Shown: one piece after another, positions 48,599 through 57,491 of the stretch
Layout of the letters: the number at the start of each line of letters is the position of its first letter
How positions within the stretch are numbered: the stretch's first letter is position 1
Assembly: GCF_900113645.1 (NCBI RefSeq)
Contig: NZ_FOQC01000004.1
Coordinates: forward strand, 53,494-117,493
DNA length: 64,000 nucleotides
Direction: 5' to 3'
Origin: Trichococcus flocculiformis
GTDB taxonomy: Bacteria > Bacillota > Bacilli > Lactobacillales > Aerococcaceae
Notes under the pieces: model-generated
Told to the model about the DNA's origin: nothing
What the model saw: the letters and a program-made list of their open reading frames with translations, nothing else
Database searches by the model: none
Made by a program: the position numbers and the translations under genes

Positions 48599-50698
48599 TT
48601 ACTGCCCGAAAGCCTCGTTGGCCCAATCGAACAATTTTTTTGAACCCTCACCTAGGCTTTGACCGAACGAACCCATGTCATTCATGAACTCATCCAAGCC
48701 ATTTTTCAGCCCATTAATGATGCCACTATCATAGGTTTCTTCGGCAGCAGCGACGGCAAATTCTGTCTGCGGGCTGATCGACAGCAAAGCCCCCATTTCG
48801 GCACTGTATAAATTTGCCATCGTCTTGCCGGCATTGTTAAGATTGTATATTTCATTGGTTTTATCATATCCCAACCAGGTAGCAACAACAAGATCCGGTG
48901 TGTATCCTACCATCCATTGTGACTTGATGTAGCCTGTTTCCCGATCAAGCTCCGTCGTTCCGGTCTTGCCGGCGATCACCATGCCGTTCGATGGTTGCGC
49001 CGATGCCCCGGTTCCGCCATCTGCATACACGCCCATCAGCATGCTTGTCATTTCTTCCGCAACCGCGGCGGTCGTAACCCGGTTCGTCTTGGGCTTGGTA
49101 TTGTCAACGATCACCGCTCCGGTCGCATCGACAATCTTCGTGATGAAACGTGCTTGCGTGCGCACCCCTTCATTCACGAAAGTCGTATAGGCACTGGCCA
49201 GTTGCACCGGTGTCACGCCCTTGCTCATCCCACCGAGCGCAATAGCGCCCAAATTCTCATCCGCTTCGCCGATCGAGATTCCGAAATCTTCCAGTTTGGA
49301 GATTCCTCTTTGGATACCCAGTTTATCCAACAGCCATACTGCAGATGTGTTCTTGCTCTCGGCAATCGCCTGGTACATCGGTAAAGTGTCATACAAGCTG
49401 TTGCGGTCATAGTTCGAAACAGAATAAGCATCATCACCGTAAGTCAAGGAATCATCATCCATCACTTCCGCATCGACTGCGTATCCGGCCTCAAGAGCCG
49501 GTGTGTAGACGGACAATGGTTTGATGGTCGAACCAGGCGCCATTGGCATCTGCGTTGCACGGTTATAGGTCCGGAAACCTTCATATTTTGTCGCTCCGAC
49601 AACCGCGAGTACATCACCGGTTGCCGGTTCCATAGCCACAGAGGCACTCTGTACAAGAGTCCCATCTTCCGCTGTCGGCAGATAGGCATTCGCATAGGCA
49701 TTATCCATCTGAAGCTGATAATCCTGATCCAGACCGGTGTAGATTTTGTAGCCCCGGTTCAGCAGATCCTCTTCATCCAAGCCGTAGGTATTGACGGCCT
49801 CATCGATGACCGCATCGAAATAGTAGGGATAGTTGTAACTGCTGTTTGCATAATAGGTACCCACCACATTGATGTCTTCAGCCATTGCCGCATCAGCGGT
49901 GGCTTGATCGATGAACGCGTTGTCCGCCAACAGTTGCAGAACCGTGTTCCTTCTAGCAATGCTCGCTTCTTTATTGTCAATTGGATTGTAGTAACTCGGC
50001 GACTTCAGGATTCCCGCCAGAATCGCTGCTTCCGACAAGCTGACTTCACTCGCCGGTTTTCCGAAGTATTTCTGCGAGGCATCCTCGACACCCCACACCC
50101 CGGAACCGAAGTAAGCGTTGTTCAGGTACATCTCCAGGATCTCGTCCTTCGTGTATTTACTTTCGATTTCGAATGCCAAAAACAGCTCTTTTGCTTTGCG
50201 GATCAATGTCTGATCCAATGTCAGGTAGGCATTTTTGGCCAACTGTTGGGTAAGCGTCGAACCCCCACCGACAATATTACCGCCGTTCAGAACGAAACCG
50301 ACAGCGGCACGGCCGATTCCGATCGGGTCAACACCGGTGTGCTTATAGAACCGTTTGTCCTCCGTTGAAACGACGGCAGTCTGGATATTTGGAGAAATCT
50401 GGTCGATCGTCACGAACGTCCCTTTCTGCGAATAGAGTTCCCCGGCTTCATTGCCGTAGCGATCGTAGATGACAGTTGTCTGTTCCAGACCTGCCTTGAG
50501 ATTTTCGACATTGGCGGTCTTAGCCAAAAATACTAGATAGGTGCTGCTGATTAATGTCCCGATCAACAAGAACAAGATGATAAACTTGTTGATCCTGTAT
50601 TTCCGCCAGAGGTTCTTGCGTTTCTCATTGAAACGGGCCCATCCGGCTTTCAACATTTCTTTAAATGGTTTATTTTGCATTTTTTCATCCTTCTTCAT
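48599..50698 (-). CDS. class A penicillin-binding protein (PBP2A/PbpF-like)
   Basis: A 699-residue bifunctional peptidoglycan synthase. After a cytoplasmic tail there is one membrane segment (about 38-60, FIILFLLIGTLISSTYLVFL). The glycosyltransferase domain has EDKRFYKHTGVD and GGSTLTQQLAKN. The transpeptidase domain has the active-site serine in APGSTIKP, then ESKNTSA (SxN) and AGKTGTTE (KTG). The ATG at 50698 has a G-rich site 9 nt upstream; an alternative ATG 18 nt downstream has AAGGA. Acts outside the membrane in wall synthesis. Confidence 0.95.
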   Translation of the reverse strand: MKKDEKMQNKPFKEMLKAGWARFNEKRKNLWRKYRINKFIILFLLIGTLISSTYLVFLAKTANVENLKAGLEQTTVIYDRYGNEAGELYSQKGTFVTIDQISPNIQTAVVSTEDKRFYKHTGVDPIGIGRAAVGFVLNGGNIVGGGSTLTQQLAKNAYLTLDQTLIRKAKELFLAFEIESKYTKDEILEMYLNNAYFGSGVWGVEDASQKYFGKPASEVSLSEAAILAGILKSPSYYNPIDNKEASIARRNTVLQLLADNAFIDQATADAAMAEDINVVGTYYANSSYNYPYYFDAVIDEAVNTYGLDEEDLLNRGYKIYTGLDQDYQLQMDNAYANAYLPTAEDGTLVQSASVAMEPATGDVLAVVGATKYEGFRTYNRATQMPMAPGSTIKPLSVYTPALEAGYAVDAEVMDDDSLTYGDDAYSVSNYDRNSLYDTLPMYQAIAESKNTSAVWLLDKLGIQRGISKLEDFGISIGEADENLGAIALGGMSKGVTPVQLASAYTTFVNEGVRTQARFITKIVDATGAVIVDNTKPKTNRVTTAAVAEEMTSMLMGVYADGGTGASAQPSNGMVIAGKTGTTELDRETGYIKSQWMVGYTPDLVVATWLGYDKTNEIYNLNNAGKTMANLYSAEMGALLSISPQTEFAVAAAEETYDSGIINGLKNGLDEFMNDMGSFGQSLGEGSKKLFDWANEAFGQ

Positions 50699-50863
50699 TT
50701 AATACATCCCCCCAACTTGCTGAATGCCTTTGCGGTGCGCGTGGCAGTGGAGACACAACCTAAGCTTTTCACATGAAAGCACATTGCAACAACAGATTCC
50801 GTATCATAGTAACAGGAATCGCTCAAATAAGAAACCGACTTAAGTCGCAGAAATGCTCTCGTA

Positions 50864-50891
50864 TTGCAATTTCTCTATTTTGATTTATAAT
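50864..50891 (+). promoter_or_regulatory. promoter of the CNNM-family gene
   Basis: TTGCAA (50864-50869), a 16-nt spacer and TATAAT (50886-50891). It predicts a start near 50898 and so a leader of about 258 nt. Confidence 0.7.
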
Positions 50892-50897
50892 TTTAGC

Positions 50898-51155
50898 ATA
50901 AGTATCGTTTTGAATTAACCGAATTTTGCTTAAATAATTATTAAGGTAGGTGGCACCAGTGGGACAGAACGCATCAGATGACAACCATCTGTAGACCAAA
51001 AGAATTTTCGAAAACGCGTATTTTCAGGGATTCTTTTGGTCGCTTTCATTTGTTTCAGCGTGAAACCAGAGATCTCGTGAAGAAATTTCCTATTCAGGAT
51101 CATTATTTCACAGGAGGTGAAGTCTGCTCTCTATAAAGGAAGCAGGCAATCAATT
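50898..51155 (+). promoter_or_regulatory. long structured leader before the CNNM-family gene
   Basis: Three hairpins are visible: CAGATG/CATCTG (50975-50991), GACCAAAAGAAT with ATTCTTTTGGTC (50994-51041), and GTTTCA/TGAAAC (51052-51066). The second is followed by U-rich sequence and could act as a terminator. A perfect AGGAGGTGAA at 51112-51121 has no canonical start 5-12 nt downstream; CTGCT (51124) and AGCAG (51140) can pair in between. It fits no metal riboswitch consensus I know (M-box, yybP-ykoY). No coding sequence recognised. Confidence 0.55.
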
Positions 51156-52526
51156 ATGTCAATTACAACCGGTTTACTATTATTTTCCCTCATTCTTTTC
51201 ATTGCTTCTTTTTTCGTTATGTCCGAATATGTGCTCGTGAGGATCCGCCCTTCCCGGCTGGATTTCCTGGTTGAAGAAGGAAATCCGCAAGCAAAATTAT
51301 TAAAAAATATGACCGTTAAACTCGACAGCTATCTTTCAGCGACGCAACTGGGGGTTACGATCACATCTCTTGCCCTTGGTTGGTTAGGGGATCCTACCTT
51401 TAAGCGCCTGTTCGATACGCTTTTCGGTAACTTGCCGATCCCCGATGCGGCCGCAACCATCCTGTCCTTTGTTGTTTCATTCTCTGTCTTGACTTCCATC
51501 CAAGTCATCATCGGTGAACTCGTTCCCAAAAACGTAGCCTTGAGCCGCACGGAGAAAATGGGCCTTCGTATCGCAAGACCGTTGAATATTTGGTACCGCG
51601 TGATGTTTCCCTTGATTTTTGTGCTGAATAAAACGGCTAACGGCATTTCCAAAGCGATCGGGATGAAAACGATCGGCGAATCGGACGACAATGTGTCCGA
51701 AGAAGAACTGCGCTTGATCATGAGTCAAAGCTTGAAGAGCGGTGAAATCAATCGTGAAGAGTATCAATTCGTGGAAAATGTTTTCAACTTCGATGAGCGG
51801 ATGGCACGTGAAATCATGGTTCCCCGGACGGAAATCGTAGCGGTGGACTTCGATATGTCACTTAGCGATATCGCAAATGTGGTCCAACAGGAAAAATATA
51901 CCCGCTATCCGGTCATGCGCGATGACAAGGATTCGATCGTAGGCGTCATCAACACGAAAGAAGTCTTTGCCGCCTTTGTCGAAGCCGTCCAGAATAAAGA
52001 CGAAAGCAAATTCACCGTCACCGACTTCGTTCGTCCGGTCATCACGGTAATCGAGACGATTCCGATCAAGGAACTTCTGGTCAAGATGCAAAAGGAACAC
52101 AACCAAGTCGCCATTCTGATCGACGAGTACGGCGGCACAAGCGGCCTTGTTTCGATGGAGGACATCGTGGAGGAAATCGTCGGTGACATCAGCGATGATT
52201 TCGAGACGAAAGATCAACCTGAATTCATCATGCTTGGCGAAAACCATTACCGCATCAGTGCCCGCATGTTGATCGACGATGTCAATGATCTGTTCGGCTT
52301 GGACATCGACAACGAAAACGTGGATACGATGGGTGGCTGGTTGCTGGACCAAAAGTATGACGTCAAGGAAGGCGAAGAAGTCGAATACCACGGCTACCGC
52401 TTCAAGGCGATCCAAAAAGAAAAAAATTCAATTATCGTCATCGATATTTTCACGACAAAGAAAATGAAGAACCAAGTCGAATCTGCAGATTCGGAAGAAA
52501 ATGAAGAACCCGAAGTAACCGAATAA
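51156..52526 (+). CDS. CNNM/CorC-family (hemolysin-like) membrane protein
   Basis: A 456-residue protein with a DUF21/CNNM transmembrane domain (about 1-185), a pair of CBS domains (about 205-330; MVPRTEIVAVDFDMSL, VAILIDEYGGTSGLVSMEDI) and a C-terminal CorC/HlyC domain (about 345-430). The family is linked to magnesium export or resistance; older annotations call it hemolysin. I chose the ATG at 51156, giving MSITTGLLLFSL, which fits YugS-type homologues. The longer ORF starts with GTG at 51117, inside the ribosome binding site. Repeat copy D begins 6 nt after the stop. Confidence 0.9.
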   Translation: MSITTGLLLFSLILFIASFFVMSEYVLVRIRPSRLDFLVEEGNPQAKLLKNMTVKLDSYLSATQLGVTITSLALGWLGDPTFKRLFDTLFGNLPIPDAAATILSFVVSFSVLTSIQVIIGELVPKNVALSRTEKMGLRIARPLNIWYRVMFPLIFVLNKTANGISKAIGMKTIGESDDNVSEEELRLIMSQSLKSGEINREEYQFVENVFNFDERMAREIMVPRTEIVAVDFDMSLSDIANVVQQEKYTRYPVMRDDKDSIVGVINTKEVFAAFVEAVQNKDESKFTVTDFVRPVITVIETIPIKELLVKMQKEHNQVAILIDEYGGTSGLVSMEDIVEEIVGDISDDFETKDQPEFIMLGENHYRISARMLIDDVNDLFGLDIDNENVDTMGGWLLDQKYDVKEGEEVEYHGYRFKAIQKEKNSIIVIDIFTTKKMKNQVESADSEENEEPEVTE

Positions 52527-52531
52527 GAAAA

Positions 52532-52643
52532 GCTGAACGGGTTCGTTCAGCCCTGAAAGAAATTTAGGAAATCTGTCCGACTGAGCATCGAAGAGCGCAA
52601 TAGGACAGATTTATCTAATTTCCGAAGGGCTAACCCGTGAAGC
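52532..52643 (+). repeat. structured repeat, copy D (112 nt, reference copy)
   Basis: The cleanest copy. Outer stem ACGGGTT/AACCCGT and AGCCC/GGGCT with the unpaired CGTTC in between; middle stem GAAATTTAG/CTAATTTC; inner stem AATCTGTCC/GGACAGATT; apical GAGCATCGAAGAGCGCAAT. Alternatively 52532-52551 folds alone (GCTGAAC/GTTCAGC), followed on the minus strand by TTTTC. It begins 6 nt after the stop of the CNNM gene. Confidence 0.88.
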
Positions 52644-52738
52644 TGGACATCATTTTAGATGCATGAAACATTTTCCAAACTTGTGAAACACCTACGGTGA
52701 TGCACTTTTGAGTTGAACAAATTTTATAAATTCCTACA
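52644..52738 (+). repeat. conserved 3' tail of copy D
   Basis: GATGCATGAAACATTTTCC, then CACCTACGGTGATGCACTTT and AAATTTTATAAATTCCTA, nearly the same as the tails of copies B, C and E. CACC/GGTG form a small hairpin, and ATGCA can pair with TGCAC/TGCAT segments. Confidence 0.7.
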
Positions 52739-52746
52739 TGCTAAGC

Positions 52747-52798
52747 AAAAAAAAACTTTGTGACCAGGCTTTTGAACGCCTGTCGCAAAGTTTTTTTT
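52747..52798. terminator. bidirectional terminator between the CNNM gene and the phosphohexomutase gene
   Basis: AAAACTTTGTGACCAGGC pairs with GCCTGTCGCAAAGTTTT around an 8-nt loop, with long A and T runs. It lies after copy D. Confidence 0.93.
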
Positions 52799-52809
52799 GA
52801 TGAGATTTC

Positions 52810-54342
52810 TTAATGAAGATGCCCTGTATCCAACTCCGAACGCCCTTTGAAGAAAGGCAGCACGGTCTGTGCGATCAACGGCAGTTTGCCGACTACATCG
52901 CTTTCGATTGTCCATACCAACAACGGTTCATGAAGGCTCAACCGCAGGATGAACCAGCCTTCCCCGTACTGGCCACTCAGATTCACGCGCACGCCCTCAA
53001 GATGATCTGCAACCAATGCCATGTCCTCGGTCGCAGCGATGAAAGCCGCAAAATCCTTTATGATGGCATTACCCACTTCAAAAATCGGTTCTTCGATGAT
53101 CGTAAAGCGATACTCCATCGTTTCCGCCGGTTGACCCAGTGTCGCGATCAAATCGCCCAAGCGTTTTCCTTCCGTTGATAACTGCGCATCTGCGATCAGC
53201 AGCTTTGCGATCAGGTAGGCACCGTCATCCAGGAAATAATTTTCTTTCAGCGCCGCATGTCCGCTCGTTTCAATCGCCAACACTGCATTGGTGCCCGCTT
53301 CATTCAATTCGATGCCGCGATTGATGACATTCCGGTAGCCGGTCAGATAACGGTCCTGGACCCCGCCAAGGCCCGTGATGAACGTCTCCAAGTGAGCGGA
53401 TGTCGCCGAATTCGTGACGATGGTGGCGCCTGGCTCTGCATTCAACAACACCGCCGAAATCAACGCAATCAGATTGTTGCGGTTGAACGCTTTTCCGTCG
53501 CTGTCGACGATCGCGGAACGGTCCACATCCGTGTCGAAGATGATCCCAAGATCGGCCTTGTTTGCGATCACCGCATCCTGGATGCTCTTCATTGCCGCTT
53601 TATTGTCCGGATTCGGGACGTGGTTCGGGAAAGTGCCGTCCGGATCCAGGAATTGGCTACCGGAAGTGTTGGCCCCCAAAGGCTGCAGCACCCGTTCCAC
53701 AAAGAATCCGCCCGCTCCGTTACCGGCGTCCACGATGATGTGGCGTCCAGTCAATGGTTTCTCAGGATTTTCCGCTGAAGCGATGCCTTTGCGGATTTTT
53801 TCCTGGAGATCGGCTGCATAAGTCGAAAGCAGATCCATCTCGGTCACAACTGCGGTTTGTTCTTCTTCAGCGAATGCTTCCGGTATTTCGTAGGCGTATT
53901 CCAAAATTGCCTCGATGTCCTCGTGCTCCGCTCCACCTGTTTTAGTGAAGAATTTCAGTCCATTGTATTCAAAAGGAAGATGGCTGGCGGTGATCATGAT
54001 CGCTGCATCCGTCGCGTAATCTTTGTACTGCGTCGACATGAACATCGCCGGTGTAGTGGAAAGGCCCACATCGACGATTTCGATGGCAAAAGGCGCCATC
54101 CCAGCCATCAGTGCAGTTTTGATGTCTCCTCCGGATAAGCGGCTATCCTGTCCGATCGCAATTTTGACTTTCTTTTCGCTGTTCAGATTGATATTTTTAT
54201 CTTTTTGCAACCACTCCACGAAACCGTATCCGATACGCGTCACTTTGTCCGCCGTAAGCGTCGCTTCATGTTTTTCCGTCGAAATCGCAATCCCGCGGAC
54301 ATCCGATCCATTCTGTAAGGCCAATAATGCAGCTTTATCCAT
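52810..54342 (-). CDS. phosphohexomutase (phosphomannomutase/phosphoglucomutase family)
   Basis: A 510-residue alpha-D-phosphohexomutase. The phosphoserine loop is ITASHLPFEYNG near residue 118, the metal loop is FDTDVDRSA near residue 265, the sugar-binding loop is ETSGHAALKENY near residue 360, and the C-terminal phosphate loop region precedes SLHEPLLVWTIES. It interconverts hexose 1- and 6-phosphates, supplying cell-wall and capsule sugars. The specificity (Man or Glc) cannot be told from sequence. Monocistronic. Confidence 0.92.
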   Translation of the reverse strand: MDKAALLALQNGSDVRGIAISTEKHEATLTADKVTRIGYGFVEWLQKDKNINLNSEKKVKIAIGQDSRLSGGDIKTALMAGMAPFAIEIVDVGLSTTPAMFMSTQYKDYATDAAIMITASHLPFEYNGLKFFTKTGGAEHEDIEAILEYAYEIPEAFAEEEQTAVVTEMDLLSTYAADLQEKIRKGIASAENPEKPLTGRHIIVDAGNGAGGFFVERVLQPLGANTSGSQFLDPDGTFPNHVPNPDNKAAMKSIQDAVIANKADLGIIFDTDVDRSAIVDSDGKAFNRNNLIALISAVLLNAEPGATIVTNSATSAHLETFITGLGGVQDRYLTGYRNVINRGIELNEAGTNAVLAIETSGHAALKENYFLDDGAYLIAKLLIADAQLSTEGKRLGDLIATLGQPAETMEYRFTIIEEPIFEVGNAIIKDFAAFIAATEDMALVADHLEGVRVNLSGQYGEGWFILRLSLHEPLLVWTIESDVVGKLPLIAQTVLPFFKGRSELDTGHLH

Positions 54343-54397
54343 TATTCCATCCCCTTTTCAATTTTACGTTACATCCATTATACCTATTCACTGGAAA

Positions 54398-54439
54398 TAA
54401 AAAAAGAACGGCCGAAGCTTTTTCGCTTTTGGCCATTCT
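54398..54439 (-). terminator. terminator after trmL
   Basis: AGAACGGCCGAAGC pairs with GCTTTTGGCCATTCT (imperfect), with an A-run to the left giving T-rich RNA on the minus strand. It lies 30 nt past the trmL stop. Confidence 0.85.
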
Positions 54440-54468
54440 ATTTGTGAAATTATCAACTGGGTGAGGCT

Positions 54469-54978
54469 TTAGCCCTTCAATTTATCGTTCTCATACGTGT
54501 GAGTCAATTCCAGATTCGGGAATCCTTGCTGACGCAACGCCTCGTAGACCACCATGCAGGCTGTGTTCGACAGGTTCAGGGAGCGCACATGCTCATCGTT
54601 CATCGGAATGCGCAGGCATTTTTCAGCGTTTTCCTGCATGAAAGATTCAGGTAGGCCCGTCGTCTCTTTGCCGAAGATGAAGAAGATGTCCTCGTCCTTC
54701 GTGAAGTCGGCCTCGCTGTAGATGCGGTCGGCGAACTTGGTGATCAGATAGAGCTGGCGATCGCCCAAATAGTCGAGGAAAGCCGCCAGATCCGCATGAT
54801 GGATGATGTTCACGTCATGCCAATAATCAAGCCCGGCACGTTTCAGCTGCTTATCATCGGTCGAAAAGCCCAACGGTTCGATCAGATGCAAAGTAGTGTT
54901 GGTTGCAGCGCAAGTGCGCGCGATATTGCCTGTATTCGCAGGGATCTGCGGTTCAAATAGTACGATATGGTTGGTCAT
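54469..54978 (-). CDS. trmL: tRNA (cytidine/uridine-2'-O-)-methyltransferase TrmL
   Basis: A 169-residue SPOUT methyltransferase that modifies the wobble base of tRNA-Leu isoacceptors. Signatures are [20 protein letters not shown] at the start, the knot segments [12 protein letters not shown] and [17 protein letters not shown]. It starts at ATG with AAAGGAG. It lies 26 nt downstream of queG; both modify tRNA wobble positions, so a shared transcript makes sense. Confidence 0.96.
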   Translation of the reverse strand: MTNHIVLFEPQIPANTGNIARTCAATNTTLHLIEPLGFSTDDKQLKRAGLDYWHDVNIIHHADLAAFLDYLGDRQLYLITKFADRIYSEADFTKDEDIFFIFGKETTGLPESFMQENAEKCLRIPMNDEHVRSLNLSNTACMVVYEALRQQGFPNLELTHTYENDKLKG

Positions 54979-55004
54979 AAATGAGGCTCCTTTATTCTGT
55001 TAGA

Positions 55005-56162
55005 TTAATCTGTTTTCTGGATTTCAAGCATTTTCAGATACGCTTTCTCCATTTCAGCTTTGGTTTCTTCATCCGTTTCGATTATAAGCCGTTCGGAGAA
55101 AAAAGCCAACATTTCCGGATTAGGCTCGCGTACAATCTCCGCGATAGCCCAAGCAGCCGTTCCACGCAGCACTGGACGGGGATCTTGCTCGATCATCCGC
55201 AGCAGTTCCGGAATCGCCGTCCGGTCGCGGTAATTCGCCAAGGCGATGACAGCGTTGCGCTGCAGCGGTTTTTTGCCGCGCCATGAGCCTGCCAGATGAC
55301 CGAACTGCTCCTTGAATTCCCGATTCGAAATCGTCAACATCGGTTGCAACACGGGCGTGACGCTTGCTGGTTCAGGCTCCATTTCGGGATGTAAATGATG
55401 ATCCATGCCGCGGTTATACGGGCAGACTTGCTGGCAGATATCACATCCGTAAATGACATGGCCAATTTTTTGGCGGTATTCTTCCGGCATGTACCCTTTT
55501 GTCTGCGTCTGGTAGGAAAGGCAAATGTTCGGGTTCAGTTGGCCATTACCGAGGATCGCTCCGGTCGGACAGAAGTCCACACAGCGCGTGCATTCCCCGC
55601 AACCGAAGACACCCGGCTCATCCGCTGGGAAAGGAATGTCGGTGATGATTTCCCCCAAGTAGACATAGGACCCGAATTCGCGCGTGATCAACAGCCCGTT
55701 ACGGCCGATGAAGCCCAATCTAGCCCGTTGCGCCACCACTGTATCGATCAGCTCGCCCGTGTCCACCATCGGCTTGAAGCGGGCATCCGGCATCTTTTCC
55801 TGGATAAAAGCAATCAATCGGTCCATCCTTTCGCGGAGGATGACATGGTAGTCAGTCCCCCAGGAAGCGCGCGAGAAATTGCCGCGGCGTTCTCCGCGCA
55901 CCCGCTCAGCCTTTTCGGTCATTTTGCTCGGATAAGCTAGCGCAATCGAAAGGATTGCTTGCGGGTTATCGAATATCCGGTCCGGATAGATCCGTTCCTC
56001 CAGAACCGGGTGCTCAAAACCGACAGTGTGGCCCTTCGCATGCTGCTCCTTCAGACTTTCCAACATATATTCAAAAGGTTCGGCAGTCGTGAAACCAACT
56101 TTATCGATTCCGAGTTTTTTGCTTTCTTCTATTATTTCAGCCTTTAATGCTGCAAAATCCAT
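55005..56162 (-). CDS. queG: epoxyqueuosine reductase
   Basis: A 385-residue QueG that reduces epoxyqueuosine to queuosine in tRNA, using cobalamin and two 4Fe-4S clusters. The N-terminal cobalamin-binding domain is about 1-180. The clusters use [16 protein letters not shown] near residue 191 and [11 protein letters not shown] near residue 240, with extra Cys between. A C-terminal HEAT-like repeat region (about 285-365) contacts tRNA. It starts at ATG with an AGGAG site. A long leader with an attenuator-like hairpin precedes it. Confidence 0.96.
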   Translation of the reverse strand: MDFAALKAEIIEESKKLGIDKVGFTTAEPFEYMLESLKEQHAKGHTVGFEHPVLEERIYPDRIFDNPQAILSIALAYPSKMTEKAERVRGERRGNFSRASWGTDYHVILRERMDRLIAFIQEKMPDARFKPMVDTGELIDTVVAQRARLGFIGRNGLLITREFGSYVYLGEIITDIPFPADEPGVFGCGECTRCVDFCPTGAILGNGQLNPNICLSYQTQTKGYMPEEYRQKIGHVIYGCDICQQVCPYNRGMDHHLHPEMEPEPASVTPVLQPMLTISNREFKEQFGHLAGSWRGKKPLQRNAVIALANYRDRTAIPELLRMIEQDPRPVLRGTAAWAIAEIVREPNPEMLAFFSERLIIETDEETKAEMEKAYLKMLEIQKTD

Positions 56163-56341
56163 TTCCTATACTCCTGACAATCAGTATTTTATGTACCGTT
56201 CGGTGTCCTTGTCGACCTCCGAAAAAGATTGCGAAAATACGCACAAAAAAAACGTATCGTTTCGGTGTCAGGCACGGCGAATGCGATACGTTGGTCAAGG
56301 TCATTTTGTCAAACAAAACGATAATAATGGCTACAAAATGA
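56163..56341 (-). promoter_or_regulatory. queG leader with attenuator-like hairpin
   Basis: From the promoter below, the RNA has about 180 nt before queG. First, CATTTTGT pairs with ACAAAATG (about 56301-56338). Next, AACGTATCG (56284-56292) pairs with CGATACGTT (56251-56259), followed by eight Ts on the minus strand, a typical intrinsic terminator. Then TTCGG/CCGAA forms a small hairpin before the ribosome binding site. It looks like a transcription attenuator. It does not match the preQ1-I or T-box consensus that I know. Confidence 0.65.
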
Positions 56342-56348
56342 TATACGT

Positions 56349-56376
56349 ATTATAGCATATCACACCGCTGTGTCAA
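56349..56376 (-). promoter_or_regulatory. promoter of queG
   Basis: On the minus strand TTGACA (56371-56376), a 16-nt spacer and TATAAT (56349-56354): both hexamers are perfect consensus. Confidence 0.9.
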
Positions 56377-56418
56377 CATTTTTCTGAAAATTGAGGTCAT
56401 AGTCCGGTTGTACATAAA

Positions 56419-57276
56419 TCAGATTGACTTGCTGGCGACCAAAAGTGTGACTGCCACTGTGACGGACTTCAAAGGATTTGCCGCCGCATTTGCCAACGCC
56501 GTTTCAGAAGCACCCCATGACAAAGGCGTCATCTCCATCAGCCAGCCATAGCTTTGCGCATCAAGAGCCACACTATAAGCTACTTCTTCGCTGATTGCAT
56601 CCGGATAGATTTCGTAGAATCGATCCACCACTTGTTGATTGTCGTACTCTCTTTTTGTCGTATCCAGGGCATACAACTGCTCCCGCAATTCGATCAGATA
56701 CTGTGCATTCGGCACAACTTTGATGACCTTGCCGCCTGGTTTCAAAACACGGTCAAATTCCTGGTACTGCGATGGTGAGAAGATGTTCAAGATGACATCA
56801 AAAGCACTCTCTGCAAAAGGCGAATGCGCCAGATCGGCCACACACCAGAAAGCATCCGGGAAAAAGTTGCTGGCCGCCAACTGGATCGCATCCTTCGAAA
56901 TATCAAAGCCTATTTTTGTCCTCTTCAAGCCTTTTTCGGTCAAATAATGCAGATGCGACCCTTCCCCGCAACCGACATCCAGAACCGTCGCCGACTCCGG
57001 CTTGTCGATATGGGCATATACGGCATCCAACAATGGGAAAAAGAAACCGGTGTCCGCCAAATTTTTCCGGCTCGACAGCATTTCCTTGCCGTATTCGTTC
57101 TGGCCGCCCTTCATCAAAAGATGCAGGGTCCCCTTTTTGGAAACATCAAAGTGATGTCCATTCGCGCAAATAATACTATGCCCGTCCACCTTTTCAAAGT
57201 CCGCTTTGCAGATTGGACACTGGAAAAGGGTCCGATGCTTTTTCAGATAGAGACTGCCCGCTTCAATTTTTTTCAT
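56419..57276 (-). CDS. rlmA: 23S rRNA (guanine-N1-)-methyltransferase RlmA
   Basis: A 285-residue RlmA-type enzyme that methylates a guanine in helix 35 of 23S rRNA. The N-terminal zinc finger is FQCPICKADFE...IICANGHHFD. The SAM motif is VLDVGCGEGSHL near residue 98, followed by GFDISKDAI and the catalytic-domain NIFSPSQYQEFDRVLKPGG. In Gram-positives the target is usually G748, where methylation affects tylosin-type macrolides (family knowledge). Monocistronic; AAAGGG precedes the ATG. Confidence 0.93.
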   Translation of the reverse strand: MKKIEAGSLYLKKHRTLFQCPICKADFEKVDGHSIICANGHHFDVSKKGTLHLLMKGGQNEYGKEMLSSRKNLADTGFFFPLLDAVYAHIDKPESATVLDVGCGEGSHLHYLTEKGLKRTKIGFDISKDAIQLAASNFFPDAFWCVADLAHSPFAESAFDVILNIFSPSQYQEFDRVLKPGGKVIKVVPNAQYLIELREQLYALDTTKREYDNQQVVDRFYEIYPDAISEEVAYSVALDAQSYGWLMEMTPLSWGASETALANAAANPLKSVTVAVTLLVASKSI

Positions 57277-57491
57277 GATATACTACCCTTTCTCGGCCCG
57301 CGCGTTCATACGGCGTCAGGCGCTTACTGTCTCAAAACTCCTCTAACAGTTTACCATATAAACCTTTTGGAATCAGCTTTTGCTTCAGGCGCATAAAATG
57401 GAACCGTATTCAAAATTGTGGAGTTCTGATGTCTGAAGGTTTATACTGATGATGAAAGAAATGTTCAAAAAAACGAAAGGGGATTTTTCAA

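Noticed and set aside
50898..51155. Known Mg2+ (M-box) or Mn2+ (yybP-ykoY) riboswitch before the CNNM gene
   Set aside because: The conserved core sequences of these classes, as I know them, are not visible. The leader is kept as unassigned.
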